This document shows positions 1-7,355 of a stretch of DNA of 40,756 bases, piece after piece; position 1 is the stretch's first letter, and every line of letters begins with the position of its first letter. The notes beneath the pieces were generated by a model. The model searched no databases. It saw only the letters and a program-made list of their open reading frames with translations, and was not told the origin of the DNA. Made by a program: the position numbers and the translations under genes. Where the stretch lies: positions 1 through 40,756 of the forward strand of contig UPXR01000008.1 in NCBI GenBank assembly GCA_900557365.1, written 5' to 3'. This DNA is from an uncultured Dialister sp. Lineage in GTDB: Bacteria; Bacillota_C; Negativicutes; Veillonellales; Dialisteraceae.

Positions 1-345
1 ACGGGAAAACTGTATCTGGGAAATGGCTGTTTATGGTATCTTCGTTATGTAGCAGCTCAAAAGCATTTTCCGGATTTGGTATCTCTCAGTAGAGAGCGAG
101 CTTTTTCAGGGCTGGTAAAGGCATATTGCATGCATTTATATTACCAGGATCTTTCTGCAGGAGAAATAAAAGAAATCAAGGAATGCTTAAATAGTTTAAG
201 AAAAGAAAAAATTCGCGGGCGGTATCGGGATAAATTTCTTGCTTTCTGCATTTTTCATGGATGGGATGGACTATGTTTGAGATATGCCCGAAAGAAGCAG
301 GAGAAGGAAATCAGAAAAAATAAAGGCCTGAGTAAAAAAGTATGA
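1..345 (+). CDS. C-terminal fragment of a possible glycosyltransferase
   Basis: The frame is open from base 1 and stops with TGA at 343-345, so only about 114 C-terminal residues are visible and the start lies outside the window. A TTG at 76 is in frame, but the frame continues upstream of it, so it is not needed as a start. The fragment is basic and rich in Tyr, Leu, Lys and Arg, without a membrane segment. It resembles the helical tails of family 2 glycosyltransferases, but no catalytic motif is present to confirm this. The next gene starts 31 bases later and is a membrane phosphoethanolamine transferase-like protein, which fits a lipopolysaccharide or surface-glycan locus. Codons here are more AT-rich than in genes after position 2358. 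The product name is a weak inference; the existence of a coding tail is well supported. Confidence 0.55.
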   Translation, partial: TGKLYLGNGCLWYLRYVAAQKHFPDLVSLSRERAFSGLVKAYCMHLYYQDLSAGEIKEIKECLNSLRKEKIRGRYRDKFLAFCIFHGWDGLCLRYARKKQEKEIRKNKGLSKKV

Positions 346-375
346 AGGTTTTCCGGAAAGCAGGGAGTAGAAAAT

Positions 376-2160
376 ATGGGTAAAAAGCTATTTAAATATT
401 TTATTTTATCTGCAGCAGCAATTATTCTTTTATTTGGTGTTTTTACATTGCTGGGAGTTCAGGGAGTAAGCGGATGGCGCTTTGGAATACGCAATATGTT
501 GGGAGGATTCCTGATGCTTTTCCTTGCCCAGGTATTTACAGGCCGGGATCTGACGCGGCCGGCGTGGCGGCCGATGATGCCTCTTGTTTTTATCGGGCTT
601 TGGGCTTATGGTGCAGTTATCTCGGTTTCTGCGGGAGGAACGGCACAGATAGAAAATTTGAATGGTTATATCCTGACTTTTTTGGGCGGATGGATTTTCA
701 CGGCTCTTCTGGGAATGGCAGGAAATCAGTGGAAACGCTTAAAAATGCCATTGTTTACCTGTAACTTCCTCCTGATCAGTTGGCTGTCAGTAGGAGTCAT
801 TATATTTACGGCTTATTTCCTTTTTACGGGAATGCGTCTGACACCTCCGGATATGATTGCTGTTTTGTCCACCAATCCTCAGGAAGCCCGGGAGTTTCTG
901 GCGGCACATATCGGATGGGGAAATTTTGCTCTTGGATTGGCTGTTCTTATTGCTTATGAAGTCGGCTTGTTTTTCCTGGTAAGAACGGGATTTCGGGAAG
1001 GAACAGAAACAGCCGGGAAATATCGATATGTTATGTATGCCGGGCGTGTGGTAGTATTGGCTGCAGCCGTTTTATCCACATCTCACTGGATTCCACGGAT
1101 TTATCCGGCATGGGATTATCATGTGGCAAATAAATATCTTACGTTGATGAAAAAAGCAGAAGCAAGTCATGAACGAAATATAAAGGCCCTGCAGGTGGAA
1201 TCAATAGTAAATCGAATTCCCGGTACGGTGATCGTGGTTATTGGGGAAAGTGCAACCCGGGATCATATGAAAGCTTTTCAGCAGGATCATTCTGCGGATA
1301 CTACGCCGTGGCTGTCTTCTCAATCTACGTCTTCAGGCTTTTATGTGTTCCCGAATTCCTATTCCAATTACACGGTGACGGCACAGGCGCTGTCTATGTA
1401 CTTGAGCGGCATGAATCAGTACAACGGAGAAAAGCCGGAACAAACAGTGACAATTACTGATGTGGCCAATAAAGCCGGATATTCTACATATTGGATTTCC
1501 AATCAGGCTCCTTCTACGGGGAATCTGATGGAGGCCTTGGCGGAAAAGGCTTCCGTAAAAACGGAGTGGACCAATCCGACTGGCGGTCCGGATGAACATG
1601 TTTTGCCTCTTCTGGAGAAAATCCCCAAAGAGGGCAGTCATTTTATTGTTATCCATCTGGAAGGCAATCATGATCGGTATGATATGCGGTATCCGTCTGA
1701 TTATGCGGTTGTTACGGCAGAAGGACACAATGAAAAGGAAGATACCTATGATACATCTATCCGGTATAATGATGATATATTGAGAAAGATTTACGAGTAT
1801 GCCCGGGACAATCTGAATCTGCAGGCTATGGTATATTGTTCGGATCATGGGGAGGATATGGTAAAATTCCATAGTGCGGGAGAATTTACCTGGCCGATGG
1901 TCCGGGTGCCTATGTGGATATATCTTTCTCCGGAATATATTGCCCGGAATCCGGAAGCAGATGCGGCGCTGAGGGCTAATCTGAACAAGCCTTTTACAAA
2001 TGACCTTGTTTTTGATACAGTGTGCGGCATTCTGAAGGCACCGAACAATCATTATGATGCACAGTATGATTTGCTCAGTCCGTCTTACGGTCTGACGAAG
2101 GAGAAAGCGCTTACGAAGCATGGAGAAATCCGTATCGCTGAAGATCCGGATTATCGATAA
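376..2160 (+). CDS. Phosphoethanolamine transferase-like membrane protein (sulfatase fold)
   Basis: The protein has 594 residues: several membrane segments in about the first 245 residues, then a periplasmic sulfatase-fold domain from about residue 277. The domain opens with GESATRDH, matching the metal-binding GES(A/T)RxD start of EptA/CptA/OpgE proteins. It continues with a T-x-T at Thr333/Thr335, where the family's nucleophile threonine lies, and ends with the DHGE motif (Asp490, His491) for zinc. Known members move phosphoethanolamine from phosphatidylethanolamine to lipid A, core sugars or glucans at the outer face of the inner membrane. The cysteine pairs typical of EptA/MCR are absent around the nucleophile, so a CptA- or YhbX-like role is as likely as lipid A modification. 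GGGAG lies 8 bases before the ATG. A terminator follows at 2187-2217. Confidence 0.8.
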   Translation: MGKKLFKYFILSAAAIILLFGVFTLLGVQGVSGWRFGIRNMLGGFLMLFLAQVFTGRDLTRPAWRPMMPLVFIGLWAYGAVISVSAGGTAQIENLNGYILTFLGGWIFTALLGMAGNQWKRLKMPLFTCNFLLISWLSVGVIIFTAYFLFTGMRLTPPDMIAVLSTNPQEAREFLAAHIGWGNFALGLAVLIAYEVGLFFLVRTGFREGTETAGKYRYVMYAGRVVVLAAAVLSTSHWIPRIYPAWDYHVANKYLTLMKKAEASHERNIKALQVESIVNRIPGTVIVVIGESATRDHMKAFQQDHSADTTPWLSSQSTSSGFYVFPNSYSNYTVTAQALSMYLSGMNQYNGEKPEQTVTITDVANKAGYSTYWISNQAPSTGNLMEALAEKASVKTEWTNPTGGPDEHVLPLLEKIPKEGSHFIVIHLEGNHDRYDMRYPSDYAVVTAEGHNEKEDTYDTSIRYNDDILRKIYEYARDNLNLQAMVYCSDHGEDMVKFHSAGEFTWPMVRVPMWIYLSPEYIARNPEADAALRANLNKPFTNDLVFDTVCGILKAPNNHYDAQYDLLSPSYGLTKEKALTKHGEIRIAEDPDYR

Positions 2161-2186
2161 GCAGCTTTTGCTATAGAATTGCATAG

Positions 2187-2217
2187 AAAAGGTACGGGAT
2201 GGTTCCCGTACCTTTTT
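2187..2217 (+). terminator. Rho-independent terminator after the transferase gene
   Basis: GGTACGGGA (2191-2199) pairs with TCCCGTACC (2204-2212) around a short loop, with A residues before and a run of T after. It closes the surface-glycan genes before bioB. Confidence 0.85.
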
Positions 2218-2279
2218 GATTGGGGAAATATAGAAGAATGCTTAAATTGAGAGAATGTAAACCTTTATATAAATAATAA

Positions 2280-2308
2280 TTGACATATCAGATTGTTAAT
2301 CCTATAAT
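2280..2308 (+). promoter_or_regulatory. Consensus sigma-70-type promoter of bioB
   Basis: TTGACA at 2280-2285 and TATAAT at 2303-2308 are both perfect consensus and lie 17 bases apart. Transcription would begin near 2315, inside the BirA-type operator, and run into bioB at 2358. A promoter this strong is expected to need a repressor, which fits the overlapping operator. Confidence 0.9.
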
Positions 2309-2325
2309 AGCAGTCAGGATAACAA
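2293..2325 (+). promoter_or_regulatory. BirA (biotin repressor) type operator
   Basis: The half-site TTGTTAATC at 2293-2301 and the inverted half-site GGATAACAA at 2317-2325 flank the -10 hexamer of the bioB promoter. Known BirA operators in Firmicutes are TTGTTAAC-like half-sites about 15 bases apart in inverted orientation, as here. When charged with biotinyl-AMP, BirA should block RNA polymerase at this promoter. No birA gene is in the window. The binding is inferred from the sequence match and from the gene it controls. Confidence 0.85.
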
Positions 2326-2357
2326 AAACGGGTTCGCCCTTTACGGAGGTAATAACA

Positions 2358-3356
2358 ATGGAAGATTCCTGCACAGAAATTATCAGATTAGCGGAAAAGG
2401 TCATGGACGGCGGAGAGATTACGGAGGAGGAAGCTAAACAGCTGATCCGGACGAAGGATGAGGATACGATGCTGTTGCTGGCTATGGCGGACAAGATTCG
2501 GCAAAAGTTCAATGGAAATGCCGTGGATTTCTGTGCCATTCTCAATGCAAGGAGCGGACATTGCCAGGAGAACTGCAAGTTCTGTGCGCAGTCGGGGTGG
2601 TATCAGACCGGCTCCAAGGTTTACCGGCTTCTGCCGGAGGAGGAAATCCTGGCAGCAGCAAAGAAAGCAAAGGAGGCCGGTGCGGTCCGGTTTTCTCTGG
2701 TTACCAGCGGGAGAAATCAGGACAACCCCAATGAGTTCGAGGAAATCCTGCATGTAGTCCGGAGGATCCGGAAGGAAGTGGGCATCGAGGTATGCTGTTC
2801 TTTGGGGCTGATTTCCCGGGAGCAGGCTCTTCAGCTGAAGGAAGCGGGGATTACGAGAATTCACTGCAATATCGAGACATCGCCTTCCTATTTCCCGAGT
2901 ATCTGCACAACCCATACGATGAAGGATAAGGAGGATATCATTTCCACTGCGCAGCAGGCAGGAATCCGGGTATGCTCGGGCGGAATTATCGGCCTGGGAG
3001 AAAGTCTTGACCAGCGGGTGGAGATGGCTTTCCATCTGAAGAAAATGCATATCGATTCGATTCCGCTGAATATCCTGAATCCGGTGAAGGGAACTCCGTT
3101 CTATACGAATAAGCGTCTTCCGCCGCTGGAGGTGCTCCGTACCTTTGCGGTATTCCGTTTCATTCTGCCGAAGGCTCTGATCCGGACGGCAGGCGGACGG
3201 GAGGTTAATCTGCGGAGCCTCCAGGCGTATGCGCTGACCGGCGGGCTGAACGGCATCATGGTAGGCGGCTATCTGACGACCGGCGGCCGGGACCCGAAGC
3301 TGGATCTGGAAATGGCGGCAGATCTGGGGCGGAGCAGGACCCAGCCGAAGCTGTAA
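2358..3356 (+). CDS. bioB: Biotin synthase
   Basis: The radical SAM enzyme inserts sulfur into dethiobiotin to give biotin, the last step of the pathway, in the cytoplasm. The protein has 332 residues, the usual length. The CxxxCxxC motif for the SAM-binding 4Fe-4S cluster is Cys69, Cys73 and Cys76 (followed by AQS). Typical BioB segments follow: GIEVCCSLG, HCNIETS, SGGIIGLGE and the C-terminal TGGLNGIMVGGYLTT. The ATG at 2358 is chosen because GGAGGT lies 7 bases before it. An upstream TTG at 2280 is in frame but falls inside the promoter. The gene stands alone with its own promoter, BirA-type operator and terminators, and no other biotin genes are visible. The cell may therefore import dethiobiotin or keep the other steps elsewhere. 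Confidence 0.96.
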   Translation: MEDSCTEIIRLAEKVMDGGEITEEEAKQLIRTKDEDTMLLLAMADKIRQKFNGNAVDFCAILNARSGHCQENCKFCAQSGWYQTGSKVYRLLPEEEILAAAKKAKEAGAVRFSLVTSGRNQDNPNEFEEILHVVRRIRKEVGIEVCCSLGLISREQALQLKEAGITRIHCNIETSPSYFPSICTTHTMKDKEDIISTAQQAGIRVCSGGIIGLGESLDQRVEMAFHLKKMHIDSIPLNILNPVKGTPFYTNKRLPPLEVLRTFAVFRFILPKALIRTAGGREVNLRSLQAYALTGGLNGIMVGGYLTTGGRDPKLDLEMAADLGRSRTQPKL

Positions 3357-3366
3357 AAGTAAAAAA

Positions 3367-3437
3367 GCCTGCGGATTTCCGCAGGTTCTGAAAAAGGGCA
3401 GACAAAAAGGACACCGGGTGAGTGTCCTTTTTGCTTG
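3367..3437 (+). terminator. Tandem hairpins ending the bioB transcript
   Basis: A first hairpin pairs CCTGCGG (3368-3374) with CCGCAGG (3379-3385). A second pairs AAAAAGGACAC (3404-3414) with GTGTCCTTTTT (3422-3432). The second has A and T runs on both sides and could work on either strand, so it may also end the convergent transcript from 3758-5081. Confidence 0.8.
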
Positions 3438-3757
3438 GAAAAAAAGAAGGATTATACTTGCCGGCACTCCGGAGGGGAATCGCAGTACCGGGGCAACAAC
3501 AGATCCTCATATCAATAAGGGATGAATCATTTTCATATTTCGTTTCTTCTATCTTTTTTATACCATGAATTTCCGGAGAAGACAAATTGCTTTCCTGATT
3601 TTTGCGTATTTCTTTATAAAACTGTTAGCAAAGCAGAGGGGCAGAAAATAAGAGAGGGAAAGAGCCCCTTTTCGGGAGAATTTTTTCGCTATTTATCAGA
3701 AAAGCGGAGCGGGACAAGAAATTTGCTCTGCCTGCCGGATGGCGGATACTTTCCGGT
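3438..3757. other. Gene-free convergent spacer
   Basis: This stretch separates bioB (plus) from the TRIC channel gene (minus). An open frame at 3522-3779 on the plus strand has no ribosome site and a low-complexity, Phe-rich product, so I do not call it. On the minus strand CGGC-AAA-GCCG can pair just after the TRIC stop codon, but no T-tract follows. I see nothing else in it. Confidence 0.5.
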
Positions 3758-4432
3758 TTACGGCTTTGCCGAGTCGTGACGGCTGATGGAGAAGCGGCCC
3801 GGACGGTGGGGGTGGTACAGCTGCCAGCCGAAGTGAATGGCCAGGAAGCGGAGGAGAAGGACGACGAAGAATCCGATCCAGGAGGCAAAAGGCAGGGGGA
3901 CGATTTCCCGGGAAAGGCAGAGTACAAGGGCGCCGGCAAGGGAGGCGATGGCGTACACATCCATGTACAGTACGGAGGGCATGCGGCGGGCCAGAATATC
4001 CCGGAGCATACCGCCGCCTACGGCGGTGATGAGGCCCATCATGACAGGAAGCACCATGTGGGCGCGGGGGAAGGTATAGATTGCCGTGAGGGCGCCGGTT
4101 ACGGTGAAAGCAGCCAGTCCTATCGTATCGGATATATTGTAGACATAGGCAATAATGCGTTTTCCTTTCCGGGAAATGGAAATCCGTGCATAGAAAAAGG
4201 ACAGAAGAAGCGCGGTGGCCACGGAAACCATGAGACCCAGCGGGCTGCGGAGAACCGACGGAGGGGTGATGCCGCAGAGTACATCCCGGATCATCCCGCC
4301 GCCGACGGCGGTCATCACGGAAAGTACGGTGATGCCGAATATATCCATCCTTTTATAAAGACCGACGAGGACGCCGGAAAAGGCAAAGGCAATGGTTCCG
4401 GCCATTTCAAAAAGAAACCAGGTAAATGACAT
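3758..4432 (-). CDS. TRIC-family cation channel (UPF0126/YadS-like)
   Basis: The product is a membrane protein of 224 residues with about seven hydrophobic segments arranged as two related halves. Each half carries the family's glycine motif: TAVGGGMIRD in the first and TAVGGGMLRD in the second. Prokaryotic members of this family are homologues of the TRIC potassium channels; their physiological role in bacteria is not settled. The start is set at the ATG 4432-4430, seven bases after the stop codon of the upstream M50 peptidase gene, with GAGG overlapping that stop. A longer frame reaching 4471 would overlap the peptidase gene and lacks a ribosome site. The two genes are probably one operon read from the promoter near 5160-5188. 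The family call is firm; the substrate is not known. Confidence 0.88.
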   Translation of the reverse strand: MSFTWFLFEMAGTIAFAFSGVLVGLYKRMDIFGITVLSVMTAVGGGMIRDVLCGITPPSVLRSPLGLMVSVATALLLSFFYARISISRKGKRIIAYVYNISDTIGLAAFTVTGALTAIYTFPRAHMVLPVMMGLITAVGGGMLRDILARRMPSVLYMDVYAIASLAGALVLCLSREIVPLPFASWIGFFVVLLLRFLAIHFGWQLYHPHRPGRFSISRHDSAKP

Positions 4433-4439
4433 GAAAGCC

Positions 4440-5081
4440 TCAGAAGAAGAGAGAAGACAAAGGGGAAACAATCAGATAGCAGAGGGAGATGAAGCCGCCG
4501 GCCAGAGGATTGATGATTCGGCTGACCAGGCCGGTGAAGACAAGGCCCATGAGAATCAGGAATCCGTACTGGGCGCTGAAATTTTCAAATTTCCAGGCCA
4601 TTTCTCCCGGCAGAAAGGAGGAAACAATTTTGGAGCCGTCCATGGGCGGGACGGGAATCAGGTTGAAGAAGGCGAACCATACATTGTATTCCAGAATCCA
4701 GAAAAGAAGCTGTGCGCCGGCCTGTCCCTGGTAGCCGTGGGGAAAGAGGACGACCAGGAGAAGGACGCAGAGGAAGCCGATAAAAAGGTTCATGCCCGGG
4801 CCGGCAAAGGAAACGAGAAGGGTTCCTTTCCGCCAGTCTTTATAGTAGTTGGGGTTGACCATGACGGGCTTGGCCCAGCCGAAGCCGCAGATGACCAGAA
4901 GAATGGTGCCCAGGATGTCCAGATGGGCCAGCGGATTGACGGTGAGGCGTCCCATGGCGGAAGGCGTGGGGTCTCCCAGACTGTCCGACATGGCTGCATG
5001 GGCATATTCATGGAGGGAGAGGGCAATCAGAAGGGCCGGCACCCGGAAAAGAAGCGTGGAGAAGCTCAGAAAATCAGACAT
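4440..5081 (-). CDS. Site-2 protease-like M50 metalloprotease (YwhC type)
   Basis: A membrane protein of 213 residues with the intramembrane zinc motif HEYAH, near residues 24-28 in the first hydrophobic segment. The second metal-binding segment, NLIPVPPMDG, lies around residues 140-150. This matches the short M50B proteins (YwhC/SpoIVFB-like) that consist of the membrane core alone, without the PDZ domain of RseP. Such enzymes cleave membrane-embedded peptides; the substrate here cannot be guessed. The start ATG is preceded by AAGGAG at a good distance. It is the first gene of a two-gene minus-strand operon with the TRIC channel. Confidence 0.88.
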   Translation of the reverse strand: MSDFLSFSTLLFRVPALLIALSLHEYAHAAMSDSLGDPTPSAMGRLTVNPLAHLDILGTILLVICGFGWAKPVMVNPNYYKDWRKGTLLVSFAGPGMNLFIGFLCVLLLVVLFPHGYQGQAGAQLLFWILEYNVWFAFFNLIPVPPMDGSKIVSSFLPGEMAWKFENFSAQYGFLILMGLVFTGLVSRIINPLAGGFISLCYLIVSPLSSLFF

Positions 5082-5158
5082 GGAAACTCCTTTTAAAAGA
5101 ATCGCAGTCTCCGGCAGAACCGGAAGAATGGCGGAAAAGAGACGTTTTTACAGAGGTC

Positions 5159-5188
5159 ATTATACTATATATAGGGAAATACTGTCAC
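5159..5188 (-). promoter_or_regulatory. Probable promoter for the M50/TRIC operon
   Basis: On the minus strand GTGACA (5188-5183) is followed 18 bases later by TATAAT (5164-5159), about 80 bases upstream of the M50 start. The -10 is perfect; the -35 has one mismatch. Confidence 0.65.
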
Positions 5189-5539
5189 ATGGAAAACAGA
5201 CGGGAGGCGCTTTCCCGGGGAAATCGTCTTTTTATGCAGAACAAAGCATATTGGGAAACCGATTCGGACCGGGCATACGGAAGAGGAGGAAACGTTTTGC
5301 CCCGCCGGGGACAGGATACTTTTTCCCTGGCCGAAGATGTCCCGGCTTTTCTTTTGGGAAGCTGCTTTTTCCGGGAAGGGCCCTGTTTCTCCGTCCGTCT
5401 TTGCTTTTCGGCGGATTTCGCAGAAGCAGAGAAGCCGGTTCGATGGTTTTGCTCTCCGGCAGAGCGGCGGTCCGGCGTCCGCCGGATTTCTGCTTTTCGG
5501 AAAAAGGCAATTTTTTTGACGGAAAAGTACGGCTTTTTC
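5189..5539. other. Gene-free divergent spacer
   Basis: This lies between the divergent promoters of the M50/TRIC operon and gltS. Plus-strand frames such as 5189-5557 have no ribosome site, unrelated amino acid content and overlap each other, so they are not called. The sequence is rich in TTTTCCGG-like motifs and has a small inverted repeat near 5470-5485. I see no RNA gene or repeat family that I can support. Confidence 0.45.
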
Positions 5540-5568
5540 TTGACCGGAAAGGGATGAATCTTTATACT
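5540..5568 (+). promoter_or_regulatory. Promoter of gltS
   Basis: TTGACC (5540-5545) and TATACT (5563-5568) are 17 bases apart, one mismatch each from consensus. The gltS start follows about 40 bases after the -10. Confidence 0.8.
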
Positions 5569-5608
5569 GGATAGCGGGTATTTATTTTTTCAAGAAATGG
5601 GGATTTTT

Positions 5609-6838
5609 ATGGTTGTCGAACTCAATATATATCAGACCGTGGCGGCTGCGGTAGCCGTGTTTTTTATTGGAGGATTTCTGAAGAGCAAGATTGCTTTTCT
5701 GCGGCGGTACTGCATTCCCGCCCCGGTCATCGGAGGAACGATTTTCTCCGTGATCAACTGCATTCTGTATACGCAGGGGATCTGGCAGTACAGCCAGGAT
5801 ACGGTGATGCAGAACTGGTGCATGATGCTCTTCTTTACGAGTATCGGATATATGGCGAGCATTCGGATGATCCGCCGCGGCGGCATGCTGGTGGTAAAGA
5901 TGGGCGTGCTGGTGGCGCTTCTCATCATCATGCAGAATGTAGTGGGAATTGCGCTGTCTCAGGCGTTCGGACTGAATCCGCTCATGGGACTGGCTGACGG
6001 CTCGATTCCGCTGGTGGGCGGCCACGGCACGAGCGGTTCCTTCGGACCGGTCCTGGAGAGTCTGGGCCTTTCCGATGCGACAACCATAGCCTTTGCGGCG
6101 GCTACATTCGGTCTGGTGTCCGGTTCCTTTATCGGCGGACCGATCGGAGAGCTTCTGATCCGCCGCTTCGGGCTGAAAAGCAATGAAGAAATGGAATCGG
6201 GATCGGCTTTCGGCCGCAGAGCGGAGACGCCCGAGGATGACAGCGGGGAAAGAGAAGACGAAGCGGCGGCATATCTCAATATGGACCGCTTTATGTATGC
6301 TTTCGGCCAGCTCCTCCTGGCGATGGGTCTGGGAACCTATGTGTCGAAGTTTTTCAGTGATATCGGCCTTGTGTTCCCCGGCTATATCGGCGCTATGATT
6401 GTGGCGGCAGTGGTCCGGAATATTTCCGATTCCACCCATCTGTACGGCGCTTATCAGAAGGAAAGCGAGGTTCTGGGCGGCATGTGCCTGAATATTTTCC
6501 TTTCCTGCGCACTGATGAGCCTGAAGCTGTGGCAGCTGGCGGATCTGGCAGTGCCGCTCCTGGTGACGCTTCTGGTGCAGGTGGCCCTGGTGGGGCTCTT
6601 TGCATATTTCGTGATTTACCGCACCATGGGAAGAGATTACGAGGCAGCCGTGATGGCATCCGGCTCCTGCGGATTTGCCCTGGGAGCTACGCCGAATGCG
6701 ATTGCCAATATGAATGCGCTTTGCGAACGGTTCGGTGCGGCGCATACGGCATACTTCGTCATTCCTCTGATCGGGGCTTTCGTGGTGGATTTTCTGAATG
6801 CATCGATATTGATGGTGTTCATGAATCTGCTGCAGTGA
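5609..6838 (+). CDS. gltS: Sodium/glutamate symporter GltS
   Basis: The transporter carries glutamate into the cell with Na+. The protein has 409 residues and is hydrophobic throughout, the family length. Key matches are the glycine-rich GGHGTSGSFG near residue 130 in the first half and GSCGFALGATPNAIANM in the second half, the paired re-entrant loop regions of the ESS family. A charged loop (about residues 190-225) separates the halves. Two in-frame ATGs exist, at 5597 and 5609. The second is preferred because GGGG precedes it at a usable distance, while 5597 has no ribosome site; the site is weak in any case. Use of a Na+ gradient is of interest next to the ion-binding residues of AtpE in this window. 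Confidence 0.93.
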   Translation: MVVELNIYQTVAAAVAVFFIGGFLKSKIAFLRRYCIPAPVIGGTIFSVINCILYTQGIWQYSQDTVMQNWCMMLFFTSIGYMASIRMIRRGGMLVVKMGVLVALLIIMQNVVGIALSQAFGLNPLMGLADGSIPLVGGHGTSGSFGPVLESLGLSDATTIAFAAATFGLVSGSFIGGPIGELLIRRFGLKSNEEMESGSAFGRRAETPEDDSGEREDEAAAYLNMDRFMYAFGQLLLAMGLGTYVSKFFSDIGLVFPGYIGAMIVAAVVRNISDSTHLYGAYQKESEVLGGMCLNIFLSCALMSLKLWQLADLAVPLLVTLLVQVALVGLFAYFVIYRTMGRDYEAAVMASGSCGFALGATPNAIANMNALCERFGAAHTAYFVIPLIGAFVVDFLNASILMVFMNLLQ

Positions 6839-6839
6839 G

Positions 6840-6868
6840 GTGACGCTCTGAATCTTTTCCTGTATAAT
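6840..6868 (+). promoter_or_regulatory. Promoter of the small gene at 6920
   Basis: GTGACG (6840-6845) and TATAAT (6863-6868) are 17 bases apart, directly after the gltS stop codon. The small downstream gene therefore probably has its own transcript. Confidence 0.65.
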
Positions 6869-6919
6869 GGAAAAAATAAGGGGGTTCGCACGGGGATTTG
6901 AAGGGAAGGAGAAACGATC

Positions 6920-7222
6920 ATGCGCGGCGGCGATGCAGATGAATTTATCGATTACATGAATGACGGAGAAGCGTCGGTACGGTACAAAAGCTTTGTGTAC
7001 CGTTTCTCGGGCCTGAAATATCATCCCGGCCGGGATACGTACAGCATTTCCGTGGACAAGTACCGTTTCACCCGGGAGCCTTTTGAGGAATTCCTGGAGC
7101 TGGTATACAATTATGAATCGGAGGATCCGGAGGATGTGCTGAATCATCTGACCGAGGATATTCTCTGGGACGGGAAAAGCTTTTACGAGCTGGAAAAGGT
7201 GCTGACCTGGATCGACTGGTAA
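6920..7222 (+). CDS. Small acidic protein of unknown function
   Basis: I do not recognise this protein of 100 residues. It is soluble, acidic and rich in Tyr, Phe, Asp and Glu, with no signal peptide, cysteines or obvious metal motif. The first third (YKSFVYRFSGLKYHPGRDTYSISVDKYRF) alternates hydrophobic and polar residues like a small beta-sheet. The rest (EEFLELVYNY, EDVLNHLTEDILWDGKSFYELEKVLTW) looks helical. Coding status is supported by AAGGAG before the ATG, an own promoter at 6840-6868 and a strong terminator at 7251-7280. Neighbours (gltS upstream, queC downstream) do not suggest a role. Confidence 0.75.
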   Translation: MRGGDADEFIDYMNDGEASVRYKSFVYRFSGLKYHPGRDTYSISVDKYRFTREPFEEFLELVYNYESEDPEDVLNHLTEDILWDGKSFYELEKVLTWIDW

Positions 7223-7250
7223 GCATACCGAATCCCATTTTCTTTTTAAG

Positions 7251-7280
7251 ACCGTTTTCGTACAGCGGAAACGGTTTTAT
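7251..7280 (+). terminator. Terminator before queC
   Basis: CCGTTTTCG (7252-7260) pairs with CGGAAACGG (7266-7274) over nine positions with one G-T pair, followed by TTTTAT. It separates the small gene at 6920 from the queuosine operon. Confidence 0.8.
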
Positions 7281-7288
7281 GCTATAAT
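7280..7288 (+). promoter_or_regulatory. Extended -10 promoter of the queC operon
   Basis: TGCTATAAT (7280-7288) is a perfect extended -10 element; no good -35 is visible, as is usual for this class. A leader of about 60 bases follows before queC. TCCG at 7319-7322 can pair with CGGA inside the ribosome site CGGAGG. I could not fit a preQ1 riboswitch consensus. Confidence 0.7.
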
Positions 7289-7355
7289 ATAAAAATATTT
7301 CAATCATCCATGTTGTCATCCGACTACCAACTCAAAAAAACGGAGGCCAGAAATC

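Noticed and set aside
2280..2357. A 26-codon N-terminal extension of BioB from a TTG at 2280
   Set aside because: The extension covers the promoter and operator; the ATG at 2358 has an ideal ribosome site and fits the family length.
5189..5557. Open frame of 122 codons between the M50 gene and gltS
   Set aside because: No ribosome site, overlaps other random frames, and Phe/Arg/Ser-rich content typical of shadow frames in spacers.
7289..7355. preQ1 riboswitch upstream of queC
   Set aside because: The leader does not contain the preQ1-I core (stem, C-rich loop, A-rich tail pairing) or a recognisable type II or III layout.
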